Below, one piece after another: positions 1 to 5,650 of a DNA stretch of 7,114 bases (position 1 is its first letter; each line of letters opens with the position of its first letter). Both the position numbers and the translations under genes were made by a program. The notes beneath the pieces were generated by a model. That model searched no databases. It saw only the letters and a list, made by a program, of their open reading frames with translations, and had not been told where the DNA came from. Source of the stretch: Thermoplasmatales archaeon ex4484_6 (GTDB taxonomy: Archaea; Thermoplasmatota; Penumbrarchaeia; Penumbrarchaeales; Penumbrarchaeaceae); the NCBI GenBank assembly GCA_002254385.1, contig NJDO01000140.1, positions 1-7,114 on the forward strand, given 5' to 3'.

Positions 1-1
1 C

Positions 2-688
2 CACGTCAGGGAGAGGCTCGCATCCTTCTCCATACCCGAGGAGAGGATCAAAGCATTTCCCATAATCAATCCGCCCTGCATCGGGGAATATGTGAAGGAG
101 CTCCGGTCCGAAGTGAAGAGACCCGACGACATCATCAGGTTCGTGTATGTGGGATGGCTCCTCAACCGTGTGAAGGGAACGGACCTGCTCGTCGAGGCAT
201 TCATATCCGCATGCTCCGAGAGGGATGACCTGGAGCTCGTCATCATAGGCGACGGACCCGACAGGGGAATGCTCGAGAGAATGGCATCGGGATATCCGGT
301 GAAGCTCCTCGGGGAGCTGGAACACAGGGATGTTGTCGGATGGCTCCTGAGGTCCCACGTGGTGGTGATGGCATCCCACGAGGAGGCTGCGGGGAGGGCC
401 TACATAGAGGGATATGCCGCGGGGATACCGGCGATCGGCACAAGGGTGGGTGGAGCTCCGGAGGTCCTGAAGGACGGGGAGACCGGTATCATGGTGGAGG
501 ACGGGGACGTCGAGGGGCTGAAGAAGGCGATGCTCACACTTGCGGGGGACAGGGAGCTCAGGGAGAGGCTTGCGGAGGGGGGGAAGAGGCTCCTGGAAGA
601 GCTCCCCTCCTGGGAGGAGATCACCCGGTGGTACCTGGATGCCTACGAGACCCTGAGAACGGATCGAATGAATGCCCGTCGATCATAG
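2..688 (+). CDS. GT4-type glycosyltransferase, C-terminal part (5' end outside window)
   Basis: The reading frame is open from the first complete codon (2-4), so the gene starts upstream of the window. The GTG at 92 is only an internal valine codon. What remains is the nucleotide-sugar-binding half of a GT-B fold enzyme: a 'VYVGWLLNRVKGTDLLVEAF' strand-loop with the Lys typical of the donor-phosphate site, then 'LVIIGDGP', then the GT4 EX7E motif in 'HEEAAGRAYIEGYAAGIP', followed by 'GGAPEVLKDGETGIMV'. The family transfers a sugar from a nucleotide-sugar to an acceptor, usually at the cytoplasmic face of the membrane. The acceptor cannot be told from this fragment. A second glycosyltransferase lies downstream in the same direction, which suggests a glycan-assembly cluster. 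No defect is visible in the part present. Confidence 0.93.
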   Translation, partial: HVRERLASFSIPEERIKAFPIINPPCIGEYVKELRSEVKRPDDIIRFVYVGWLLNRVKGTDLLVEAFISACSERDDLELVIIGDGPDRGMLERMASGYPVKLLGELEHRDVVGWLLRSHVVVMASHEEAAGRAYIEGYAAGIPAIGTRVGGAPEVLKDGETGIMVEDGDVEGLKKAMLTLAGDRELRERLAEGGKRLLEELPSWEEITRWYLDAYETLRTDRMNARRS

Positions 689-717
689 GAATCGATGGGG
701 GATAAAAAAAAACTTCA

Positions 718-748
718 TGAGCATCAACCCTATGCTGATCGATGCTCA
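718..748. repeat. 8-bp inverted repeat (hairpin) after the first glycosyltransferase
   Basis: TGAGCATC (718-725) and GATGCTCA (741-748) are perfect inverted copies with a 15-nt spacer. It sits 30 bp after the first glycosyltransferase stop and could form a stem in its 3' untranslated RNA. There is no T-run after it, so I do not call it a terminator. Confidence 0.5.
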
Positions 749-759
749 CAACAAAAGAG

Positions 760-790
760 TGAAGATTCGGTATACTTCACCGAATCTTCA
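760..790. repeat. 12-bp perfect inverted repeat upstream of second glycosyltransferase
   Basis: TGAAGATTCGGT (760-771) and ACCGAATCTTCA (779-790) are perfect inverted copies around a 7-nt spacer. The dyad lies 34 bp upstream of the TATA-like box of the second glycosyltransferase, so it could be a regulator-binding site on DNA, or a hairpin at the 3' end of the first gene's transcript. The loop contains CTTC, which continues into AC of the right arm. The resulting CTTCAC (775-780) could instead pair with GTGAAG at 759-764 or with GTGAAG at 812-817, so alternative folds exist. Confidence 0.6.
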
Positions 791-823
791 TACAAAACCA
801 TAAAAATAGTCGTGAAGGTTACG

Positions 824-832
824 TTTAAATAA
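824..832 (+). promoter_or_regulatory. TATA-like box for second glycosyltransferase
   Basis: TTTAAATAA is centred about 27 bp before the ATG at 855. In archaea, transcription usually starts about 25 bp after the TATA centre, so the mRNA would begin at or next to the start codon (leaderless). No Shine-Dalgarno sequence precedes the ATG, which agrees with this. Confidence 0.6.
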
Positions 833-854
833 ACAACCCAGTTATCAAAGATGG

Positions 855-2004
855 ATGAGGATAGCCCACGTCATCTCCTACTTCCAGCCGGAATTCGGCT
901 ATCACGAGTACTACGTTCCCAGGGAGCAGGCTGCGATGGGGCATGAGGTCCATCTCATCACCTCGGACCGCATCTTTCCGTTCAAGAACGTCGAGAAGAT
1001 GCTCTCGGACGTGGGTTCCGAACACCGCGGAAGGTTCCGTGGAGTCGGGGTCACCGAGATGGACGGATTCACCGTTCACCGGGGTAAAACAAAGCTCGAG
1101 ATCCTCTTCGATCTGATCGTCTACGATGGTGTGGAGAGGTCCCTCAGGAAGATCGAACCCGATGTCGTTCATGCCCACGGCCTGTGGCAGTGGGGGTCGA
1201 GGGTGGCAGCTTCCCTGAAGGACGAACTGGGTTATGCCCTGGTGCTCGACGAGCACGCATATTCCACAACATACGACATGAGCCCGACCCCGAGGAACTG
1301 GCTTCTGGACAAGGAGTACAGGATGCTGAGGGCCCCGGCCGCAAGGAAGACATTATCGAAGGCCGACGCGGTAGTGGGGATCTGCCAGGAAGCGAAGGAG
1401 TTCGTGGAGGAGTTCTACAAGGTGAAGAACGTCCTTCTCAATCCCCTTGGCATAGATCACAGGAACTTCACTTCTAATCACCGCCGGAAGGCTGGACAGG
1501 GCGAAGAACCTCGAACCGTTCATCGAGGCACATTCCCACCTGGGAAGGGACGACATTCGCATGGCAGTGATAGGGAGGGGGGACGAGGGATATCTCTCGA
1601 GGCTCAAGGAGCTCTCCTCGGGAAACGTGAGCTTCCTCGGATTCAGGAACCCGAAAGATCTGAGGGACCATTACAGCGCCGCGGACATCGGTTTCTGGGG
1701 CAAGGCCTCCATAACGATAAGGGAGGCCATGAGCTGTTCCCTTCCGGTGATCCTCTACGACCAGGGGAACATGACGGACCTCCTCAAATGGGACAACGGT
1801 ATCGCCGTGAAGGAGGATGTGGAGGAGATAGGGAAGGCATTCCTCACACTTGCGGATGACCCGGAAATGAGAGAACGCATGGGGAAGAACGCAAGAAGGG
1901 GCGTGATGGAGGAGCTCTCATCCGAGAGGGAAGCGAGGGAACTCGTCCGCATATACGAGGAGGCACTCGAGAAGAGGTCTCCCGGGGCGACACCGGGGAA
2001 GTAA
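855..2004 (+). pseudogene. GT4-type glycosyltransferase broken by a frameshift near 1470
   Basis: The N-terminal half is read from the ATG at 855: 'MRIAHVISYFQPEFGYHEYY', 'AAMGHEVHLITSDR', 'PDVVHAHGLW', then 'VLLNPLGIDHRNFTS' (to about residue 207). There the family match stops in this frame and resumes one frame over as 'LLITAGRLDRAKNLEPFIEA', 'MAVIGRG', 'VSFLGF', 'ADIGFWGKASITIREAMSC' and so on to the TAA at 2002-2004. Joined, this is one GT-B/GT4 enzyme of about 380 residues, with the acceptor domain first and the donor domain second. The first frame would run on as nonsense to 1859. The break falls on a tandem ACTTC ACTTC at 1465-1474, and a third copy would restore one continuous frame. 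Codon use is good on both sides, so decay is recent or the break is a sequence error. The first Glu of EX7E is Gly here, while the second (in REAMSC) is kept. The gene ends 6 bp before the end of the convergent YigZ-like gene. Confidence 0.87.
1465..1474 (+). repeat. Tandem pentanucleotide ACTTC x2 at the frameshift point
   Basis: ACTTC at 1465-1469 is repeated directly at 1470-1474. Changing the copy number by one unit changes the frame. Three copies would read HRNFTSLLITAGRL without interruption. Two copies is a very short tract, so slippage is a possibility, not a demonstrated mechanism. Confidence 0.55.
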
Positions 2005-2010
2005 TTCCAT

Positions 2011-2382
2011 TCACCCTTTTCTCATCTTCATTATCGCCATCTCCCCGGCCTGCCTGAACGCCCTTGAAACACCTCCCGCACCCAGCTTCACTCCGCCGAA
2101 TATGCGTGAAACCATCAGGCAGTGTGAATCAAGGTCCTCCCTTCTCAGGAGCTCCATCAGGACCTGTCCCGGGTGCCCCACCTCACCGTCGTTCCTGCGG
2201 GCTTCCTCCACCCGGTCCCCCCTCCGTTTCCTTGCGGCAAGGCAGTGATGCCTTGCCTTCCTGTGGTTCCTGCGGTGAAGCTTCAGTATCTCCTTCACCT
2301 CTTCCAGGCTCTCTATCTCGTAGAGATGGGCATGGAACCTGGACCTCCTGTCAACGAATTCCGCAAATGAGAGCTCCCTCAA
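2011..2382 (-). CDS. YigZ/IMPACT-family (UPF0029) protein, short form
   Basis: This is a 123-residue protein matching the N-terminal domain of the YigZ/IMPACT family: an early 'DRRSRFHAHLYEI' segment, 'RNHRKARHHCLAAR', 'RNDGEVGHPGQVLMELL', and the signature-like 'VSRIFGGVKLGAGGVSRAF' (about residues 90-108). Bacterial YigZ proteins are near 200 residues with an extra C-terminal domain (DUF1949) that is absent here. Eukaryotic IMPACT regulates translation through GCN1, but the archaeal role is unknown. The start is TTG at 2382-2380, preceded by a purine-rich GGAGGGGG. It overlaps the upstream toxin-like stop as TTGA, so translation is probably coupled to that gene. It is the last gene of a three-gene minus-strand operon and ends convergently, 6 bp from the glycosyltransferase gene. 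One signature position is Ile where Phe/Tyr/Trp is usual. Confidence 0.85.
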   Translation of the reverse strand: MRELSFAEFVDRRSRFHAHLYEIESLEEVKEILKLHRRNHRKARHHCLAARKRRGDRVEEARRNDGEVGHPGQVLMELLRREDLDSHCLMVSRIFGGVKLGAGGVSRAFRQAGEMAIMKMRKG

Positions 2383-2585
2383 TTACCCCCCTCCCGTTCC
2401 CTTTCAGTTCTTCCCCTCTCCACCATCCTGAGCAGGATCAGGTCGTCTCCGGAGATGTCCAGGTAGATGAAACAGTCCTCCGTCTGAAGCCTGTAGGCAG
2501 GATCCATCAGCATCTTTCTGAGATACCTTTCCGGGTGGACCCTTATCCTCTCCACCGCTCCCGCCATCTTTCGCGCCTTGCCCAT
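2379..2585 (-). CDS. RelE/ParE-like toxin, apparently N-terminally truncated and degenerate
   Basis: This is a 68-residue protein starting with an ATG directly after the antitoxin stop (TGAATG). 'AVERIRVHPERYLRKMLMDPAYRLQTEDCFIYLDI' followed by 'DDLILLRMVERGR' fits the second half of archaeal RelE toxins, ribosome-dependent mRNA nucleases, whose usual pattern is helix, 'P..YL..L....Y.LRVGDYRVI', strand, 'GHR..VY'. Family members are about 85-95 residues. Here the first strand and first helix appear to be missing. The basic LRVGDYR-type loop reads LQTEDCF, the GHR-type motif reads RGR, and the C-terminal Tyr is absent. The antitoxin lies in the same frame upstream, so no longer toxin can start inside it. 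I infer an inactivated or repurposed toxin. The family assignment rests on pattern memory and on the antitoxin neighbour. Confidence 0.65.
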   Translation of the reverse strand: MGKARKMAGAVERIRVHPERYLRKMLMDPAYRLQTEDCFIYLDISGDDLILLRMVERGRTEREREGGN

Positions 2586-2804
2586 TCAGATCCCTGCATC
2601 CTTTCTTGCCTCTTCCAGCGAGTAGAACGAGCCGCTTCTTATCTCGGCCCTTGCTCTCTCTATCTCCCTCAGCGTCTGCTCGTCAAGGTCCCTGATATCC
2701 TGAAGTATGGCCCATATGATATCCTCGTAGGTCTCCTTCCTGTGAAGCTTCATGGAACCCAGCTCTTCCTTCAGTTCATCGCTTATCTGGATGGTGGTTG
2801 TCAT
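2586..2804 (-). CDS. Ribbon-helix-helix-like antitoxin (RelB/VapB type)
   Basis: This is a 72-residue protein. 'MTTTIQISDELKEELGSMKL' is a typical short beta strand plus helix of a ribbon-helix-helix DNA-binding N-terminus. It is followed by 'KETYEDIIWAILQD' (second helix) and a charged C-terminal tail, 'EIERARAEIRSGSFYSLEEA', of the kind that wraps the partner toxin. This architecture is common in archaeal antitoxins next to RelE toxins. I choose ATG at 2804 over the in-frame TTG at 2810 because the protein match begins there and an AT-rich TATA-like element lies about 25 bp upstream. The stop is immediately followed by the toxin-like gene. Such antitoxins usually repress their own promoter, and a 7+7 bp inverted repeat lies 10 bp upstream of this ATG. 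No defect is visible, unlike in its partner. Confidence 0.8.
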   Translation of the reverse strand: MTTTIQISDELKEELGSMKLHRKETYEDIIWAILQDIRDLDEQTLREIERARAEIRSGSFYSLEEARKDAGI

Positions 2805-2813
2805 GGTCAAGCG

Positions 2814-2836
2814 TCATGGAATAGATTTATCCATGA
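2814..2836. promoter_or_regulatory. Inverted repeat spanning the TATA-like element: candidate operator of the divergent promoters
   Basis: TCATGGA (2814-2820) and TCCATGA (2830-2836) are perfect inverted copies separated by the 9-bp AT-rich ATAGATTTA. On the minus strand, GATAAATC lies about 25 bp before the antitoxin ATG at 2804 and can act as a TATA box. On the plus strand, the same element lies about 40 bp before the aminopeptidase ATG. An antitoxin dimer bound here would cover the box for both directions. The symmetry is seen directly; the function is inferred. Confidence 0.55.
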
Positions 2837-2857
2837 GCATACTTTTACCGGAAAAGC

Positions 2858-2865
2858 GGAGTGGT
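2858..2865 (+). promoter_or_regulatory. Ribosome binding site deciding the aminopeptidase start
   Basis: GGAGTGGT lies 3 to 10 bases before the ATG at 2869, with its GGAG core 7 bases away. It resembles the archaeal Shine-Dalgarno consensus GGAGGTGAT and supports this ATG over the in-frame ATG at 2833 and the longer open frame starting at 2752. Confidence 0.6.
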
Positions 2866-2868
2866 CCG

Positions 2869-4656
2869 ATGAATGTCAGCGAGAGAATAGCAAGACTCAG
2901 GGAGCTCATGAAGGAGAGAGGCGTCCAGGCCTACCTGGTTCCCTCCACCGATCCCCATCACAGCGAGTATCTTCCCGAATGCTGGAAGAGGAGGCAGTTC
3001 ATATCGGGGTTCACGGGTTCGGCAGGTGATGTCGTTGTAACCCTGAACAGGGCCGGACTCTGGACGGACGGAAGGTATTTCCTCCAGGCGGAGGACCAGC
3101 TGCAGGGCTCGGGGATAGACCTGTTCAAGATGGGCCTTCCGGAAACCACAAAGATGGAGGACTGGATCGTATCGCAGCTCCCCGAAGGGAGCTCCGTGGG
3201 GGTGGACCCCAGGGTCCTCTCCGTAGAGGCTGCCGGAAAGCTGAAGAAGGCCTTTTCCGAGAAGGACATTTCCCTGAAGTACATAGACAGGAACCTCGTG
3301 GATGTCATCTGGGAGGACAGACCCGCCCCTTCCGATTCCCCCATAACGGTGCACCCCCCGGAATTCAGCGGAGAGACGGTGGAACACAAACTCGAAAGGG
3401 TCAGGGAGAAGCTCTCATCGAAGGGATGCAGCTCCCATGTCCTCTGTGCCCTGGATACCATCGCGTGGGTGTTCGATCTGAGGGGGAAGGATATCGATTA
3501 CAATCCCGTTTTCATCTCATACGCGGTGATAACCGAAGAGGATGCGCATCTGTTCGTAGACCGGGGAAAGGTCACGGAAGATGTCAGGGAACATCTGGCG
3601 AACCTCGTTACCTTCCACCCCTACGAGGAGATATCATCCTTCCTGAAGGGACTTGCCGAAAAGGGCGGACGGGTATGGATCGACCCGGTGACCACGAACA
3701 AATGGCTCATGCTCCCCCTCGAGGGGAAGGTGAAGATACACATGGAAAGGTCCCCCATAACGGACCTCAAATCCGTCAAGAACGGGACGGAGCTTGCAGG
3801 GTTCAGGAAGTGCCTTGCCACGGACGGTGCGGCAATGGTGAGGTTCCTCAAATGGCTCGAAGAGGCAGTCCCGTCCGGGGGCGTCACGGAGATCTCCGCT
3901 GCACTGAAGCTGGAAGGTTTCAGAAGGGAAGGGGAGGGATTCGTAGGGCTCTCCTTCAACACCATATCGGCATACGGAGAGCACGGTGCCATCATCCACT
4001 ATGATCCCACCCCGGAAACGGATGTCGAGCTGAAACCGGAGGGGATATACCTGGTGGATTCCGGGGGACAGTATGTAAACGGGACCACCGACATCACACG
4101 GACCGTTTCACTGGGGGAACCGAATGAGGAACAGAGGGAGATGTTCACGAGGGTTCTCAAGGGACATATTGACCTTGCCATGCTCCGGTTCCCGAGAGGA
4201 TTCTCCGGGAAGCAGATCGATGCATTTGCCAGAAAGGCCCTCTGGGACGCGGGAAAGAATTACGGACACGGCACGGGGCACGGTGTGGGGCATTATCTCA
4301 ACGTCCATGAAGGCCCGATGGGCATCACTCCCAGGGACAAGGGGGTCCCGCTCATGGAGGGAAACGTGCTTTCCAACGAACCGGGATACTACAAGGCGGG
4401 GGAATACGGGATCAGGACGGAGAATCTCGTTGTCATCGAGAAGGATCAAGAGCTCTCCTCGGAGGAGCTCGAATTCCTCAAATTCGAGACGATCACATTG
4501 TGTCCGATCGATCTCAGGCTTGTCGATGAGGAGCTCCTCACGGAGGAGGAGAGGAAGTGGCTGAACGACTATCACCGGAAGGTGCGGGAGGAACTCTCCC
4601 CGCTTCTCGACGAGGATCATGTCAGGTGGCTCTCGGAAAGGACAAGGGCGGTTTGA
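2869..4656 (+). CDS. Xaa-Pro aminopeptidase (aminopeptidase P, peptidase family M24B), three-domain form
   Basis: This 595-residue cytosolic enzyme lacks a signal peptide. It removes the N-terminal residue from peptides with proline in second position, using two metal ions (usually Mn). Two creatinase-N-like domains come first (about 5-135 and 160-300, with 'YLVPSTDPHHSEYLPECWKR' and 'FTGSAGDVVV'), then the pita-bread M24 domain (about 315-525), then the M24 C-terminal extension ('FETITLCPIDLRLV', 'WLNDYHRKV'). All five metal ligands are visible: Asp397 (LVDSGG), Asp408 (TTDITRT), His471 (GTGHGVGHY), Glu504 (SNEPGYY) and Glu518 (RTENLVV). The catalytic-site histidines 467 and 480 are also present. 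Length and order match the large form also found in eukaryotes (XPNPEP1) and many bacteria. The open frame extends upstream to 2752, but that part overlaps the divergent antitoxin gene and matches nothing. ATG 2869 has a ribosome binding site. The gene is transcribed alone, with likely roles in peptide recycling. Confidence 0.97.
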   Translation: MNVSERIARLRELMKERGVQAYLVPSTDPHHSEYLPECWKRRQFISGFTGSAGDVVVTLNRAGLWTDGRYFLQAEDQLQGSGIDLFKMGLPETTKMEDWIVSQLPEGSSVGVDPRVLSVEAAGKLKKAFSEKDISLKYIDRNLVDVIWEDRPAPSDSPITVHPPEFSGETVEHKLERVREKLSSKGCSSHVLCALDTIAWVFDLRGKDIDYNPVFISYAVITEEDAHLFVDRGKVTEDVREHLANLVTFHPYEEISSFLKGLAEKGGRVWIDPVTTNKWLMLPLEGKVKIHMERSPITDLKSVKNGTELAGFRKCLATDGAAMVRFLKWLEEAVPSGGVTEISAALKLEGFRREGEGFVGLSFNTISAYGEHGAIIHYDPTPETDVELKPEGIYLVDSGGQYVNGTTDITRTVSLGEPNEEQREMFTRVLKGHIDLAMLRFPRGFSGKQIDAFARKALWDAGKNYGHGTGHGVGHYLNVHEGPMGITPRDKGVPLMEGNVLSNEPGYYKAGEYGIRTENLVVIEKDQELSSEELEFLKFETITLCPIDLRLVDEELLTEEERKWLNDYHRKVREELSPLLDEDHVRWLSERTRAV

Positions 4657-4738
4657 TCGGGAGAGACCCATTTGTACAGCACGGATAATGCTCTGACATA
4701 TGCCTCTGTAAGGACAGGGGTGGTCTGATTGGGAGAGA
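4638..4738 (+). repeat. 29-bp imperfect direct repeat at the end of the aminopeptidase gene
   Basis: Positions 4638-4666 and 4710-4738 match at 25 of 29 bases, and all four differences are transitions. The unit runs from AAGGACA through a TGA to GGGAGAGA. Copy 1 contains the stop codon of the aminopeptidase (…RTRAV stop), and copy 2 would read RTGVV stop in the equivalent frame. The start-to-start distance is 72 bp. A weaker third match to the part just after copy 1 (CGGGAGAGACCCAT at 4658-4671) occurs at 4863-4876 (CCGGAGAGGCCCAT). This suggests local duplication that has since diverged. Confidence 0.6.
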
Positions 4739-4881
4739 TGGAGAGCTGGGAGGAGGAGCTCTTTCAGAGGGTCCTCGAATCCAGGCTGCTCCTACTGGAG
4801 GAGAGAAGGAGGAAGGACCCGGATTTCTCGGTGGAGGATGTAGAGAAAAAGGGAGTCGTCTCCCGGAGAGGCCCATGTTGA
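4738..4881 (+). CDS. Possible small protein of 47 residues, unrecognised
   Basis: An ATG at 4738 opens a 47-codon frame ending in TGA at 4879-4881. The predicted product begins MESWEEELFQRVLESRLLLL and continues as a highly charged, probably helical chain ending VSRRGPC. Codon choice (GAG, AGG, CTC, GTC) resembles the neighbouring genes and differs from the DNA that follows. GGGAGAG touches the ATG directly, so it is too close to be a good ribosome binding site. The start lies at the end of copy 2 of the direct repeat. I recognise no family. It could be a real small gene, a remnant of a duplicated gene, or chance. Confidence 0.3.
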   Translation: MESWEEELFQRVLESRLLLLEERRRKDPDFSVEDVEKKGVVSRRGPC

Positions 4882-5188
4882 TTCATGATTCTGGATGAAC
4901 CTTATCATCACTGTTTCTCCGCCATTGAGCGATATGGGAAGAATTGCCATCGGATGAAATCACATCCACATCGGACATTGTTCCTGCCATCACCGTTCCA
5001 AGAGCTTCCGAGAGCTGTAATCCCTCCCTGGCAAGATGTTCTCATGTTTTTCACAACCATACGGGAATACGGTCTATATGTCATCGGGCGGATCTGTTCC
5101 AGAAGGGGATGGAACAAGATTGATCGTGATCCATTCCTTTTCCGAGATGTGTGGTGAAGGTATACGATCTGATATTGGCGAATCAACC
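4882..5188. other. Gene-free stretch between the aminopeptidase region and hemerythrin
   Basis: I see no convincing gene here. A 90-codon open frame at 4885-5157 (plus) has atypical composition for this genome and no recognisable motif. One hairpin is clear: TGTTCCA (5095-5101) and TGGAACA (5110-5116) with an 8-nt loop, extendable by three pairs across a one-base bulge. A shorter one is GGATG (4952-4956) with CATCC (4963-4967). Neither is followed by a T-run. Base composition is more even than in the flanking genes. Confidence 0.5.
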
Positions 5189-5197
5189 GTTAAATAC
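5189..5197 (+). promoter_or_regulatory. TATA-like box for hemerythrin
   Basis: GTTAAATAC is centred about 27 bp before the GTGATGAC at 5221-5228, so transcription should begin at about 5218-5222. The transcript would then have almost no leader before the protein match begins at 5229. Confidence 0.55.
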
Positions 5198-5255
5198 CCA
5201 ATCATGAAATGAAAAATACGGTGATGACCTGGAACCCCTCCGGTGGAACGAGGAC

Positions 5256-5642
5256 ATGAGCGTCAGGATCGTCGAGATAGATGAACAGCACAAGGGATGG
5301 CTCGAACTCGTGAATTATCTCTACCATTCCATGAGGGATGGAAGATCCCAGGAAGCGCTTGCCCTGGCCCTGAAGGAGATGGTAGATTACTCGAACAACC
5401 ACTTCGCCACCGAAGAGAGATTGATGAAAAAGTATCATTATCCGCATCTGGAGCTCCACAGGAATGAACATGAATCCTTCCGGGCAAAGGTCAGGGGTTA
5501 TGTCGAGAATTACAACAAGGAAAATATGGTCCTTGCAATGGATGTAGTTCAATTCATGAGCACATGGATCCTCAATCACATTCGAACTGTTGACAAGGGA
5601 TACTCGAATTATCTGATAGATAAAGGCATCATCAGGAGATGA
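5256..5642 (+). CDS. Bacteriohemerythrin-like protein (non-heme di-iron O2-binding)
   Basis: From ATG 5256 the protein has 128 residues and forms a four-helix bundle that carries a di-iron, O2-binding centre. All seven expected ligands are present: His12 (EIDEQH), His49 and Glu53 (HFATEE), His68 and His72 (LHRNEH), His108 and Asp113 (HIRTVD). It has no signal peptide, membrane segment or fused sensor domain, so it is a free cytosolic single-domain form, probably for O2 sensing, storage or delivery. The conserved family N-terminus continues in frame upstream of this ATG as LEPLRWNED, beginning at CTG 5229. No ATG, GTG or TTG lies between that CTG and the in-frame stop at 5205-5207. Either CTG 5229 is the true start, or a base is missing just after ATG 5224, or the protein really starts at 5256 without its N-terminal loop. 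The gene stands alone, with its own TATA-like box and a T-run terminator. Confidence 0.93.
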   Translation: MSVRIVEIDEQHKGWLELVNYLYHSMRDGRSQEALALALKEMVDYSNNHFATEERLMKKYHYPHLELHRNEHESFRAKVRGYVENYNKENMVLAMDVVQFMSTWILNHIRTVDKGYSNYLIDKGIIRR

Positions 5643-5650
5643 ACGCAGAG

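Noticed and set aside
704..712. Run of nine A residues after the first glycosyltransferase
   Set aside because: It would be a T-run terminator only for a minus-strand transcript, and no minus-strand gene lies to its right nearby.
2752..2868. N-terminal extension of the aminopeptidase frame
   Set aside because: It overlaps the antitoxin gene and its promoter on the other strand, adds nothing that matches the family, and the ribosome binding site points to ATG 2869.
2064..3029. Long plus-strand open frame (321 codons) over the toxin-antitoxin and YigZ-like genes
   Set aside because: It is antisense to three genes with clear family matches, is rich in Pro and Ser as expected for a shadow frame, and has no recognisable domain.
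2845..3461. Minus-strand open frames inside the aminopeptidase gene
   Set aside because: They are antisense shadows of a fully conserved M24B enzyme.
4622..4876. Minus-strand 84-codon open frame
   Set aside because: It overlaps the end of the peptidase gene, has a Pro/Ser-rich low-complexity translation, and shows no motif or promoter.
4885..5157. Plus-strand 90-codon open frame
   Set aside because: Its amino-acid make-up and codon use are unlike neighbouring genes, it shows no recognisable family and no ribosome binding site or TATA box. It remains possible as a decayed gene.
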